Assembly (NCBI GenBank): GCA_964455525.1
Contig: CAYVWR010000003.1
Span: 1-64,000 of the forward strand
Direction: 5' to 3'
DNA length: 64,000 bases
Source of the DNA: JAFDZV01 sp964455525
GTDB lineage: Bacteria > Bacteroidota > Ignavibacteria > OLB7
The notes below the pieces were generated by a model. It made no database searches. It saw only the letters and a list, made by a program, of their open reading frames with translations, and had not been told where the DNA came from. Each line of letters begins with the position of its first letter. Positions within the stretch are counted from its first letter, which is position 1. Below are positions 26,504 to 34,813 of the stretch, one piece after another. A program made the translations under genes and the position numbers.

Positions 26504-28573
26504 ATGAAGGTGAATTCTTATTGCTTTAGTCGCAAGGCTCGCATGAGCGTGCGAGTCATGATGCTGATGCTCCTGGCAGGGCTTGGCGTTGCAGTACAAC
26601 CGGCCGGTGCCCAGGTGCGTTATGTCTATTTCCCGACCCCGAGCGTGACCGATGGCCATATGCTTTCGATCGCCGGTGAAGGTATTCAGACGCTCGGAAA
26701 CACGATCTATCTGAAGCTTGCCTCCAGCGGCAGCTCATCGCAGATGCGTCTCGGGATCTTCGACGGCGAGACCGGCGGAACCTGGGATCAGGGAACCACT
26801 CCTCTGGAGTTCACGTTGTTTGCCGATCCTGCGGCGGATGGCTCCGGGACGTTCCAGGTGGCGCAGTGGAACGGGAATATCATGCCTGATAATGCTTGGT
26901 TCAGCACTGCGGTGACCAACGTGCCGCAGGCAAAAACGCCGTGCGGTGATTATTTCTATATCCTTCGCGTGCGTAGCACCGATCCGAGCGTCATGAGCTG
27001 GAGCAGCTTCAAGGTGCGTACCGATGGTACCATCAGCGCCCTTGCTCGTGCGCCGATCACCTATGCAGCCCCAATGGGTAGCGCTGCCGATGCTGCCATC
27101 ATCTATCCCAACTACCCGTCGCTGACGCCGACCACCTACGATGGTGTCTGGAAGTTCTTTGTGGAGCTTGCGACCCCCGCAACCTCGTTTACGATGTGGG
27201 ATGGCGATCTTGACTACGGCTCGTATGATTGCTCCGTCAATGATGATGATGATCCTGATACGTCCAATGACGACATTGCCGAGTGGATGGAAGGGACCGA
27301 TGCCGTTCCCGAGGGTGTCGCCGAGGGTGGTGTAGATTGTGTTGGCGCTGGTGGAAGCCCGACAACCGGAACCACGACGAGCAATCCCCCGGATGATGCA
27401 CGCCTGCCGATCTTCCGCCGCTCGCCAAGCGTGACCTACGATGTGATTGCCCCGAACGGCATCACCTATACCAACAACAATCCTTCCGGCAACCTGGAGT
27501 GGGAGCAGTTCCGTATCGCTACCGGCACGTTTAAGCGCAGCGAGATGGACTATCAGGCTGCCAGCCTCCCTTCCGGTATCTATCAGATCAAGGTGCAGGG
27601 CGTTGACCTGAGCAATCTGAACGCGTTCCGCTTCCTTCAGGATGCTCTTGGTGTGGATTCGGCCGGCCTGCCGGTCTCGATGATCGTCTGCTCCGCCCAG
27701 CCGGTTCAGGGCGTTATCAGCGGCACCGTTTCGCTGGATGCCAACCGCAATCGCAAGGCCGATGCCGGCGAGATGGGAATCAAGAACGTGCAGGTGTACC
27801 TCGATGCCGATTATAACAACGATGGTAGGGTCGATAACACCCTTTCCACGACGACCGATGCCGATGGCAAGTATGCGTTCGGCCCGCTCCCAGTGGGCAA
27901 GTACAAGGTGCGTATCGATATCACCACGCTTCCTGATGATGTCGAGGCAACCTACGATAGCGATGGTCTCTCCACGCTGCACACGGCTGCGGCACAGATC
28001 ACCGCTGCCAAGACCGAGTATGTCCTGAACTTCGGCTATGCGCCGGAGTGTGTGCCTGGCACGGCTACGGTAAGCTACTGGAGGTCGAATACCGACAAGT
28101 GGCCGGTCGGTACGATGAAGCTGGGCAACGTGACCTATACCAAGTCGCAGCTCATGAACTTCCTCTCGAAGTCCTCGAATTGCGGTGATAATACCTACAT
28201 CCTGGCTCAGCAGCTTATCACTGCCAAGCTGAATCTGCTGATGGGCAACGATGGCTCCTCCATCTGCGACAGGATCACTGCCGGCGACAACTGGCTCCGC
28301 CAGTATCCGATCGGCAAGAATGCGTCGCGCTCTGCCTGGAGCACCGGCGATGCCATCAGGGATAGGCTTGAGTCGTATAACTATGGTTACCTCGGCGCCA
28401 AGCATCGCGATCGCGTCAACTGCGGCCGCAACAACGATCGTCCGAAGTGGTGCCGTGATAGCAACGATGATAAGGATGGCAAGCCACGTTGGTGGAACTG
28501 CAAGGATCAGGATGATCGCAACTCCAAGGATAAGGCCCGCGACCTCCTGGATTGGCTGAAGCGCTTCCGTTAA
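26504..28573 (+). CDS. secreted SdrD-B-like/GYWK-domain protein, paralogue (689 aa)
   Basis: A signal peptide (~1-37, ending PAGAQ) leads into the same architecture as the neighbour at 23660. The beta-rich region shares VYFPTPSVTDGHMLSIAGEG, IFDGETGGTWDQGTT and MWDGDLDYGSYDCSVNDDDD. The SdrD-B-like domain (~410-515) includes GTVSLDANRNRKADAGEMGI with Ca-binding-type acidic loops. The tail module has SYWRSNTDKWPVGTMKLGN and YTKSQLMNFL. Unlike its paralogue it ends in ~60 residues extremely rich in Asp, Arg, Lys and Trp/Cys (KHRDRVNCGRNNDRPKWCRD, then KDQDDRNSKDKARD). That zwitterionic tail could bind a surface or polyanion. The gene lies directly before the lasso B1/B2 genes. Confidence 0.8.
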   Translation: MKVNSYCFSRKARMSVRVMMLMLLAGLGVAVQPAGAQVRYVYFPTPSVTDGHMLSIAGEGIQTLGNTIYLKLASSGSSSQMRLGIFDGETGGTWDQGTTPLEFTLFADPAADGSGTFQVAQWNGNIMPDNAWFSTAVTNVPQAKTPCGDYFYILRVRSTDPSVMSWSSFKVRTDGTISALARAPITYAAPMGSAADAAIIYPNYPSLTPTTYDGVWKFFVELATPATSFTMWDGDLDYGSYDCSVNDDDDPDTSNDDIAEWMEGTDAVPEGVAEGGVDCVGAGGSPTTGTTTSNPPDDARLPIFRRSPSVTYDVIAPNGITYTNNNPSGNLEWEQFRIATGTFKRSEMDYQAASLPSGIYQIKVQGVDLSNLNAFRFLQDALGVDSAGLPVSMIVCSAQPVQGVISGTVSLDANRNRKADAGEMGIKNVQVYLDADYNNDGRVDNTLSTTTDADGKYAFGPLPVGKYKVRIDITTLPDDVEATYDSDGLSTLHTAAAQITAAKTEYVLNFGYAPECVPGTATVSYWRSNTDKWPVGTMKLGNVTYTKSQLMNFLSKSSNCGDNTYILAQQLITAKLNLLMGNDGSSICDRITAGDNWLRQYPIGKNASRSAWSTGDAIRDRLESYNYGYLGAKHRDRVNCGRNNDRPKWCRDSNDDKDGKPRWWNCKDQDDRNSKDKARDLLDWLKRFR

Positions 28574-28933
28574 AAGCTCCCTTGGTGTGGCGCTACAGGC
28601 CACGGTTGTCCAAAACGGGTCCGGCACTGCGCCGGGCCTGTTCTTTTCCCGGAGCATGCTGGCGTATCGGCATCGGATGCATGCTCGGCCGCGACTCTTT
28701 GCTGATAGTGTGATTCTGTCCGTATTGTCCACTGTCTACATGCGGGCCTGGAGGTATCTCCAGGCCTGTGTCGTTTATGGTGATGGCTGATGCGGAAGGC
28801 TATTTTACCAGCGGAAGCTATCTTGTCACCTCCTGCTGTCCAGACCCCTTCTTCTGATAGGATACGTTCCGAAGCCGGACGATTCCGCCGGGGCCGGATG
28901 GCCGATGCCAATGAAATTTCGGAGTCTATGCGC
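28574..28933. other. intergenic stretch before the B1 gene
   Basis: Holds the terminator at 28616-28647 and presumably the promoter for B1/B2. No second precursor peptide is seen. Confidence 0.35.
28616..28647 (+). terminator. terminator after the second SdrD-like gene
   Basis: CGGGTCCGGC (28616-28625) pairs with GCCGGGCCTG (28631-28640), with two G.U pairs, and is followed by TTCTTTT. Confidence 0.75.
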
Positions 28934-29224
28934 ATGATCTCGCGTCAATCAGTGATAACCGTTTCCAGCGATCAGGTCTCCACCGAACTTGCCGGTGAGG
29001 CCGCGATTCTGAACCTGGTCGATGGTGTCTATTACGGTCTCGACGAAGTTGGCGCAACGATCTGGAGAATGCTTCAGCAACCAAGCAGGGTGGAGGATAT
29101 CTGTGCGCGGCTGTGTGCCGAATACGAGGTCGATCAGGACGATTGCGAGCGGGATGTTCTTGCGCTGCTGCATGAGCTGCATGCCACTGGATTGATCGAG
29201 GTGCGCGACGAAACGGCTGCATAG
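28934..29224 (+). CDS. lasso peptide biosynthesis B1 / PqqD-like RiPP recognition protein
   Basis: ATG 28934 has GGAG nine bases upstream; ATG 28928 is possible. The 96-aa product is a full PqqD-like RiPP recognition element: ISRQSVITVSSDQVSTELAG, ILNLVDGVYYGLDEVGATIW, then helices VEDICARLCAEYEVD and DVLALLHELHATGLIEV. The strand-plus-winged-helix fold binds precursor leaders and presents them to the processing enzymes. The phrase NL..G.YYGL.EVG..IW is diagnostic. Its partner B2 overlaps or abuts it downstream. It should recognise the leader encoded at 22597, though unlinked precursors elsewhere are also possible. Confidence 0.88.
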   Translation: MISRQSVITVSSDQVSTELAGEAAILNLVDGVYYGLDEVGATIWRMLQQPSRVEDICARLCAEYEVDQDDCERDVLALLHELHATGLIEVRDETAA

Positions 29225-29645
29225 ATTCCTTCGCCTCCCTGCTGCGGAGCAGCGCTTGCTGGCGAAGGTGCTGGCGCTGGTTGTTCTGGTGCGCGCAGGG
29301 CTTACGCTGCTGCCGTTCCGGGTGCTCCGAAAAGGTATATCCCGCCTTATGGTGCCGGGACGTGTGCCTGCACATCAGGTGATGTCGCCACAGCGGATAT
29401 CCTGGATGGTGATGGCGGCGAGCCGATATGTGCCGAGGGCCACCTGCATGACCCAGGCGCTTGCGGCCCAGATCCTGCTTGTGCGGCGTGGCTACGATGC
29501 CATGCTGCGTATCGGTGTGGCACGCGATAACCGTGGTGCCTTCGTGGCCCATGCATGGGTGGAACAGGATGGACGGGTGATTGTCGGTGAACATGGCTAC
29601 AGGGATTTTACCCCTCTGCCATCGGCTGGAGAGCATGGATTCTAG
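29217..29645 (+). CDS. lasso peptide biosynthesis B2 (transglutaminase-like leader peptidase)
   Basis: The family N-terminus RFLRLPAAEQRLL is encoded upstream of the only standard start (TTG 29256), so translation probably starts at CTG 29217, inside the end of B1 (8-base overlap), with GAGG at 29198-29201. The product is ~142 aa. A hydrophobic segment (ALVVLVRAGLTLLPFRVL) precedes the papain/transglutaminase-like domain. Triad candidates are the Cys in RATCMTQALAAQ, the His in AHAWVE and the Asp in EQDGRV. B2 proteins cut the leader from the lasso precursor after B1 binds it. The normal third enzyme, an asparagine-synthetase-like cyclase, is not found next to it. Confidence 0.85.
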   Translation: MHRFLRLPAAEQRLLAKVLALVVLVRAGLTLLPFRVLRKGISRLMVPGRVPAHQVMSPQRISWMVMAASRYVPRATCMTQALAAQILLVRRGYDAMLRIGVARDNRGAFVAHAWVEQDGRVIVGEHGYRDFTPLPSAGEHGF

Positions 29646-29789
29646 CATGGGCAACGCCGATACCGATCGTTATCGTACAGGACTCCTGCGGCAGCTCAGA
29701 GCCAGCGTATTTTTGTTGTGTGTGGGAGCCTCGGAGCATCTCCGAATGGCATTCCCGAGGAGAGTTATTCCACTTCCAGGAGATCGATT

Positions 29790-30512
29790 ATGATTGTAGC
29801 GCGCCTCGCGCTCTGCGCCATCGCTCTGATAGTTCTTGCGTTCCCGGCGTTCAGCCAGACCGATGATGGCTTCGATGACGACCAGGATTCTCTGCTCTCC
29901 GATACGCTTAATCCTGACTCGTCGTTCTTTCAGGGTATCGACGATGATGAGTTCAGCCTATCGGAGTCCGATGGATTCTTTCGTACACGCGGCGGTTTCT
30001 TCGGCGGCGCGCTTGTGGAGCTTACTACGTTGAATCCGAAGGATCTCGATCCGGTGCTGGATGGCCAGCTTGTCCTCTATGGCGCGCAGGGGTATGTGAT
30101 CCTGAATAGCTGGATGTTCGGCGGCGGCGGGATGAGCGCGCATCTGTATGATCTGAGCACGCAGTACGATCGGTTCGAATTTGGCTATGGTGGATTTCTC
30201 ACCGGCTATGATACCAAGATCTTTAACGGCAGGCTCTCGGTACGCGGCGATCTTATGCTGGGTGCGGGGGGAGTGGAGATGCTGAAGAAACGTGCCGATA
30301 TCGTTGATCCCACCGGCAACCCGATCCTGGAACAGTATCGTGATGAGGGGTTTTTCTTCCTCAGACCCGGCATCAGTATAGGCTATTCTCCGATACAGTT
30401 CATGGAGTTCCGTCTGGGCGCCCATTATTTTCATCCAATCGGTGGCGCAAGTGTCGCCGATCTCAGGGCACTGAGCTACGGGCTGCATGTGGTGCTTGCA
30501 CTGGGCGATTAA
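29790..30512 (+). CDS. outer-membrane beta-barrel protein (240 aa)
   Basis: ATG 29790 follows CAGGAG. A signal peptide (~1-22, ending PAFSQ) precedes a strongly acidic segment (DDGFDDDQDSLLSDTLN). Alternating amphipathic strands follow (FFGGALVELTTL, QLVLYGAQGYVIL, FEFGYGGFLTGY, LSVRGDLMLGAGGVEML, PGISIGYSPIQFMEFRLGAHY) and end in VVLALGD. This is the pattern of a small outer-membrane barrel, and no enzymatic motif is visible. It lies 144 bases after B2 and could be cotranscribed, but barrels like this are common outside RiPP loci. Confidence 0.7.
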   Translation: MIVARLALCAIALIVLAFPAFSQTDDGFDDDQDSLLSDTLNPDSSFFQGIDDDEFSLSESDGFFRTRGGFFGGALVELTTLNPKDLDPVLDGQLVLYGAQGYVILNSWMFGGGGMSAHLYDLSTQYDRFEFGYGGFLTGYDTKIFNGRLSVRGDLMLGAGGVEMLKKRADIVDPTGNPILEQYRDEGFFFLRPGISIGYSPIQFMEFRLGAHYFHPIGGASVADLRALSYGLHVVLALGD

Positions 30513-30900
30513 CCGGGAGCACCATTTGTCCGCATGTGCTATATGCGTGTGCCGATGGTTCAGGCAGATGCCGTGAATCTATACCTGTCTGCCTGTGCAA
30601 TGCTCCGCTGATATGCCGTGAAATTCGCCGATGCGCTCTTGTGTCGAAGTCGGGCATTGCTTGGAGCGGCTCTGCCAGCGCGGTTGCCGTAGCTTTATCG
30701 TGTTCTGCCTGGATTTCGCGCCGCCAACGGCCGATCGCCTGCCATGCTGCTGGAGTCTTCGTGGCAGGGGCGATCGGCCGTTCCGATTAAACCCCCGCCC
30801 CCAAGCATGCGATCTGATACGCGCAGGAATGGTGCGGCACATCGCTACCGTGTGCGCCCTTGTAAACTACCCATGAACTGATGATGATGGAACAACGACT
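30513..30900. other. intergenic stretch with a long hairpin
   Basis: Contains the hairpin at 30726-30782. Nothing else is supported. Confidence 0.35.
30726..30782 (+). terminator. long hairpin downstream of the barrel gene
   Basis: AACGGCCGATCGCC (30726-30739) is perfectly inverted at 30769-30782, extended inward by TGCCA/TGGCA. There is no T tract and it lies ~210 bases after the stop. Confidence 0.45.
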
Positions 30901-31599
30901 ATGAATACCAGATGGTTTCTCTCCGCACTGCTCCCGTTTGTGCTTTTTCTAGGAGCATGTGGCCATACCAACAGGCTTGCACAGTACGATGTGGCTGGCA
31001 AGACAGCATTGTTTCGTTCTTCGGCCAGGAGCGGTGCAACCTCCGGCGCTGCGGTGATCGAAAGCCCTTCCAAGAATAGTGCTACGGAAGTTCTTGCGGC
31101 CATCGGCTCGGTGATCGTTGGCGACCAGGCCCGTAAAAAGCTGGATCGTGCGATCAATGGCGATTCGATAGCCCATGCGATCTCGCAGGGGATTCGTACC
31201 TCCACCGCCGATTATCTGAACATACGTTCGGTGGATGGTGCCGGCAGTGATCCCGATTTTATCATCGAAACCGAGCTTACCGACTGCAAACTGGTCTCCA
31301 GCTCGTTTGGCACATCGCTCCGGGTGCGCGGAAATTCCCGGATGATAGACCGCCGCTCCGGCGCCATCGTCTGGGAGGATGCCGAAAGCCATACCATCCC
31401 TCTGTCGCGGACCTATGCGGCGGCGTTCGGGCCAAAAGTGGTCTCCTCCGGCGTCTCGATCTTCAATGCCGTGCAGCTTCTGAGCTTGGAGGAGGAGGAG
31501 ATCCGGGCTGTTGTAGACAATGCCGCGATGGATGCCGGAAGGGAGATCGGCGAGACGTTGCGGGAGGATGTTGCCGACATGAACAAGCGGAAAAAATAG
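30901..31599 (+). CDS. lipoprotein of unknown function (232 aa)
   Basis: The N-terminus MNTRWFLSALLPFVLFLGAC ends in a lipobox (LGAC), so it is a lipoprotein with Cys20 as the lipid site. The mature part has a Ser/Ala-rich linker, then a mixed alpha/beta region (DYLNIRSVDGAGSDPDFIIE, TELTDCKLVSSSFG, LRVRGNSRMIDRRSGAIVWE). The strand pattern is like that of LPS-assembly or curli-type accessory lipoproteins that build up periplasmic resistance, but no family is certain. A basic C-terminus (MNKRKK) ends the chain. It is followed by another barrel gene on the same strand. Confidence 0.7.
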   Translation: MNTRWFLSALLPFVLFLGACGHTNRLAQYDVAGKTALFRSSARSGATSGAAVIESPSKNSATEVLAAIGSVIVGDQARKKLDRAINGDSIAHAISQGIRTSTADYLNIRSVDGAGSDPDFIIETELTDCKLVSSSFGTSLRVRGNSRMIDRRSGAIVWEDAESHTIPLSRTYAAAFGPKVVSSGVSIFNAVQLLSLEEEEIRAVVDNAAMDAGREIGETLREDVADMNKRKK

Positions 31600-31751
31600 A
31601 ATCCCGGGTCTGTGGAGAGGGGAGCCGGGCGGATGGCGGTGCTCTTCGGCCCGGAATACGCTTGGCAGAACTCGCCCGGAGTGTTATCGTTGCTCCTCAA
31701 GGGGCTTTCTGTGCCGGGGTGTAATTATGTCAACTTCAGGGCGATTATCGT

Positions 31752-32288
31752 ATGACACGTTTTCTACGGATTTGTTGCTCACTGCTGGTTTTGTTCTGCG
31801 TCGGCCCCGGGCTGTACGCGCAGACAACTATTCCTGCCACTCCTGCCGACTCGCTGACAGGCAATGATTTTTATCGCAGTCAGGCATTCGGCATCGGTCT
31901 GAATGCAGGCCTGATCTCCGGCGCGGGGCTTTCCGGGCGCGCTACATTTCCCGGTGGGTTTATTGCTCAGGCGTCCTTCTTTGTGATTACGGCTGGGCAA
32001 TGGACCCATTTCAATATGGGGGGTGAGGCGCAGTATGCCTTTATCCGCCACCCCGATTGGCGGCTGTACTCGATGCTCGGGCTGGGTTTCTACACATCCA
32101 CATCGGATGATACCACGAAGCCGGGAAACCGTATAGCAAACCCGTTTCGGATGGGGCTTGGGATCGGCTACGAATGGTTTGCCAGCGAACAGTTTGTGGT
32201 ATCGCTCGGCGGTGCGCTAAGCTACTTCCCCTCGACAGCACAGTTTCTGCCGACTCCTGAAGTCGGTCTGTTCTTCTACTTCCGCTAA
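31752..32288 (+). CDS. small outer-membrane beta-barrel protein (178 aa)
   Basis: A signal peptide (~1-23, ending GLYAQ) precedes about eight amphipathic strands (FGIGLNAGLISGAGLSGRA, FIAQASFFVITAG, MGGEAQYAFI, LYSMLGLGFY, FRMGLGIGYEWF, VVSLGGALSYF). It ends with the aromatic terminus GLFFYFR typical of outer-membrane barrels. It resembles the OmpW/OprF-N or 8-strand barrel class. Its function is unknown. Confidence 0.72.
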   Translation: MTRFLRICCSLLVLFCVGPGLYAQTTIPATPADSLTGNDFYRSQAFGIGLNAGLISGAGLSGRATFPGGFIAQASFFVITAGQWTHFNMGGEAQYAFIRHPDWRLYSMLGLGFYTSTSDDTTKPGNRIANPFRMGLGIGYEWFASEQFVVSLGGALSYFPSTAQFLPTPEVGLFFYFR

Positions 32289-32671
32289 CGCGGCAAGCCG
32301 AAAGAAGCTCTATAGGCATCATCGTCTTCGATGGTGCCTTTTTCCTGCGCCCCTGCCGATAACAGCCGGGGGCGTGCTCTGCTGGCCATCCGCTTTAGGC
32401 TCCCGCTATCCTCCTTTGCATTGTGCTGGTCCATCGTTCATAGATGCCGGTTGCGGTTGAATGCCCCGGCATCCTATCGTATCCACTCTTGCACCGATTG
32501 CCAACGGACTCTCTTTGCAGACTGTGATGTTTATACGATCATCGGCCGAAACTCGCTATTCCTTCGTACTTTCACCGGTGATACGGGATGCCCGGCGCGG
32601 CATACCTCTGCGTAGTGCACCGTATCGGATATAGCATTTCAATTCAGCAAGAAGATCAGGAGAAAACTATC
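32289..32671. other. intergenic stretch before osmC
   Basis: Holds the terminator at 32314-32342 and, near 32650, AGGAG for osmC. No gene is seen in between. Confidence 0.35.
32314..32342 (+). terminator. Rho-independent terminator after the barrel gene
   Basis: AGGCATCATCG (32314-32324) pairs with CGATGGTGCCT (32329-32339) with one G.U pair, followed by TTTTT. Confidence 0.85.
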
Positions 32672-33100
32672 ATGGCGATTCGCACAGCCAATGCCGTCTG
32701 GGAAGGTAATCTGAAGGGAGGAAAGGGTTCGATGAAGCTTGGTAGCGGCGCGTTCGACGGCGCCTATTCCTTCTCATCGCGATTCGAGGAGGGGACCGGA
32801 ACCAACCCGGAGGAATTGATCGGCGCGGCCCATGCGGGGTGCTTCTCGATGGCGCTTTCGGCGGGACTCGGGGAGGCCGGTTTCACTCCGACGCGTATCA
32901 GCACCGAGGCCAAGGTGCATCTGACGGTTGGCGATGCAGGCCCTGCGATCAGCACGATCGAGCTGAAAACCGAGGGAGAGGTGCCGGGAATGGATGAGGA
33001 GACGTTTCGCCAATACGCCGAGGCTGCCAAGAAGGGATGTCCGGTCTCCAAGGCCCTGGCCGGTGTGGAAATCACGCTGAATGCCAGTCTGGTAGCATAG
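32672..33100 (+). CDS. osmC: OsmC family peroxiredoxin
   Basis: ATG 32672 has an AGGAG site. The 142-aa product is a complete OsmC: peroxidatic C57 in GAAHAGCFSMALS and resolving C123 in KKGCPVSKAL. The N-terminal phrase TANAVWEGNLKGGKG and GTNPEELIGAAHA place it in the OsmC rather than the Ohr branch. It reduces organic hydroperoxides and peroxide in the cytoplasm with dithiol donors. Expression is probably stress-linked, but no operator is identified. It converges with mtgA. Confidence 0.93.
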   Translation: MAIRTANAVWEGNLKGGKGSMKLGSGAFDGAYSFSSRFEEGTGTNPEELIGAAHAGCFSMALSAGLGEAGFTPTRISTEAKVHLTVGDAGPAISTIELKTEGEVPGMDEETFRQYAEAAKKGCPVSKALAGVEITLNASLVA

Positions 33101-33133
33101 TATACTGGTAGTCGGCTTGAGCAGGTCGGCAGA

Positions 33134-33198
33134 AAGCCCCGGCTGATATCGTATCGGTCGGGGCTTGATATAGCATACGGGCACGCTGGCATGCCCGT
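33134..33198. terminator. two hairpins between osmC and mtgA
   Basis: AAGCCCCG (33134-33141) pairs with CGGGGCTT (33159-33166). ACGGGCA (33177-33183) pairs with TGCCCGT (33192-33198), followed on the plus strand by TATTTCTTTTTG. The second overlaps the mtgA stop. Confidence 0.7.
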
Positions 33199-34136
33199 TA
33201 TTTCTTTTTGCTGGAACTGCGCTCGGGCTTTGTCTGCTCCTGGGGTTTTTCCCGTATGGGGCCAAGGCTTACTCCTGCTGCACGGGCCTGAATGGTGGAG
33301 GCCCTGCCATTGATATAACTGGTTGGGCTGGCGGGATTCCACTTGCGCGGGTTTGGCAGCACGGCGGCCAGAAGCGCGGCCTGGCGGGCACTGAGCTTCG
33401 AGGCCGGCACACCGAAATAATTCTGCGCGGCGGCTTCCACGCCATAGACCCCCTGGCCCCATTCTATCACGTTGATATATACTTCCAGAATCCGCTTTTT
33501 TCCCCAGAGGAATTCTATCAGATAGGTGAAGTAGACCTCCAACCCCTTGCGGAGATAGTTGCGCCCCTGCCAGAGAAAGACGTTCCGGGCACATTGCATG
33601 GTGATGGTGCTGGCGCCATACAGTTTTTTGCCGTCGGAGGCTTCGTTGCGCTGCTGTGCGTGCTCAACGGCTTTCCAGTCGATTCCCTGATGGCTGAAAA
33701 AACGGGCATCCTCGGCGCCGATCACCGAGCGAAGGAGCGCAGGGCTTACATCCTCGATGTCAACCCATTGTTTGCTTATGCCAACCAGATCGCCCCCTGC
33801 CATCTCCTCGAACGGACGCATGGCCATAAGAGGCGTTAACGGGGGGTCAACCACCCGATACAGGAGCACCAGCGCTATAGAGGCGAGGAGAAAAAATGCA
33901 ATCAGCCTGACGGCCCACCGTAATAATCGTAGCATGATCGTTCTGATGATGGTTCCGTCCGAGGGGAGCTTGCCCGTACGGCCTGCGGCAGAGCGTCCGC
34001 TGCGCCTGCGTCCTGCTGTTGTGCGCTGAACCCCTGTGCGCGCAGCAGGCTCCATCCCCTCCTCCCTCTGCTCCTTCTGTTCAAGCAGGCCGAGCTGTCC
34101 GGCTATGGCGCGCCGTCCCTGGGAACTCTTTGCCAT
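33198..34136 (-). CDS. mtgA: monofunctional peptidoglycan transglycosylase
   Basis: ATG 34136 (MAKSSQGRR) gives 312 aa; upstream codons lack protein character. The family core is intact. After one transmembrane segment (~72-94) comes the GT51 domain with catalytic E142 in GAEDARFFSHQGIDW, then GASTITMQCARNVFLW and KKRILEVYINVIEWGQGVYG. It polymerises lipid II glycan strands at the outer face of the inner membrane. MtgA proteins are usually ~230-240 aa; this one has a ~65-residue arginine/glutamine-rich cytoplasmic extension and a basic C-tail (SSSKKK). The two lycopene cyclase genes precede it on the same strand. Confidence 0.92.
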   Translation of the reverse strand: MAKSSQGRRAIAGQLGLLEQKEQREEGMEPAARTGVQRTTAGRRRSGRSAAGRTGKLPSDGTIIRTIMLRLLRWAVRLIAFFLLASIALVLLYRVVDPPLTPLMAMRPFEEMAGGDLVGISKQWVDIEDVSPALLRSVIGAEDARFFSHQGIDWKAVEHAQQRNEASDGKKLYGASTITMQCARNVFLWQGRNYLRKGLEVYFTYLIEFLWGKKRILEVYINVIEWGQGVYGVEAAAQNYFGVPASKLSARQAALLAAVLPNPRKWNPASPTSYINGRASTIQARAAGVSLGPIREKPQEQTKPERSSSKKK

Positions 34137-34374
34137 CGTTGGTCCTTGTACATGAAGTATCGTTGAGCAAAAGTAGCGAGAGTTGCGCGGCAAGGCAACG
34201 AGCAGGCGATCCTGAAGATGCGGAGAATGCCAGGATGTCCCGGAACCGGATATACTATTCAGGGTCAACACATCGACGTATGCGGCCCATCGGGAGTGCA
34301 CCGGGCGCTCTGTGGTGCGATAGGGCGTTCCATATGATGGGCGACCGTGGTGCCAGCCGATCGAGGTCGCCTTT

Positions 34375-34692
34375 TCAGCCTTCCCACCGATATCCTTGCG
34401 GCATGAACATGACAAAGCTCTGGGAGACCAGCAGAGCGGTAAGGTAGAAGAAGATCACTTCCTCGATAGGGAGAGGGCCGAGAAAGATGTTCAGGATCTG
34501 TTGCGGGTCGAAATACCAGATGCCATCGCGTACGGCAAACGAGTCCGCTACGGTGTAGTAGGTGCCGATGATAAACGGCGGGATGAAGACCGCCTTCAGA
34601 TTATGTCTGAACGTCTTCCATGCAAGCGCCCACTGGATCGCCACGACCGGCAGCATCCAGAAGAGCATATGAAAGAGATAACGAGAGGACAT
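34375..34692 (-). CDS. crtYd: lycopene beta-cyclase subunit, CrtYd-like
   Basis: A 105-aa membrane protein of the heterodimeric lycopene cyclase family. Three hydrophobic segments are visible (~5-24, ~35-50, ~76-97). The signature PIEEVIFF (~74-81), and WYFDPQQI matching the W.FD..... phrase, identify a cyclase repeat. With the partner subunit upstream it would cyclise the ends of lycopene to beta-ionone rings in the membrane. Subunit letters c and d are assigned by gene order only. It lies 121 bases after the partner gene. No crtB or crtI is in the window. Confidence 0.8.
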   Translation of the reverse strand: MSSRYLFHMLFWMLPVVAIQWALAWKTFRHNLKAVFIPPFIIGTYYTVADSFAVRDGIWYFDPQQILNIFLGPLPIEEVIFFYLTALLVSQSFVMFMPQGYRWEG

Positions 34693-34813
34693 GTGTGTGT
34701 GATATGGGTCTGCTTGATGATTGTTTCTGTTGTCAGCCGTTGCCGTAGGCTTGTGTCTGGTGCCGGTGCTGAAGGCGTCGAGGTGCCTGAGCGCTGCAAC
34801 GCCACGATGCGCA

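Noticed and set aside
26735..28732. A 665-residue antisense frame over the second SdrD-like gene
   Set aside because: Composition (many Ile, Arg, His, Gly) reflects the opposite strand's repeats; no fold or start signal.
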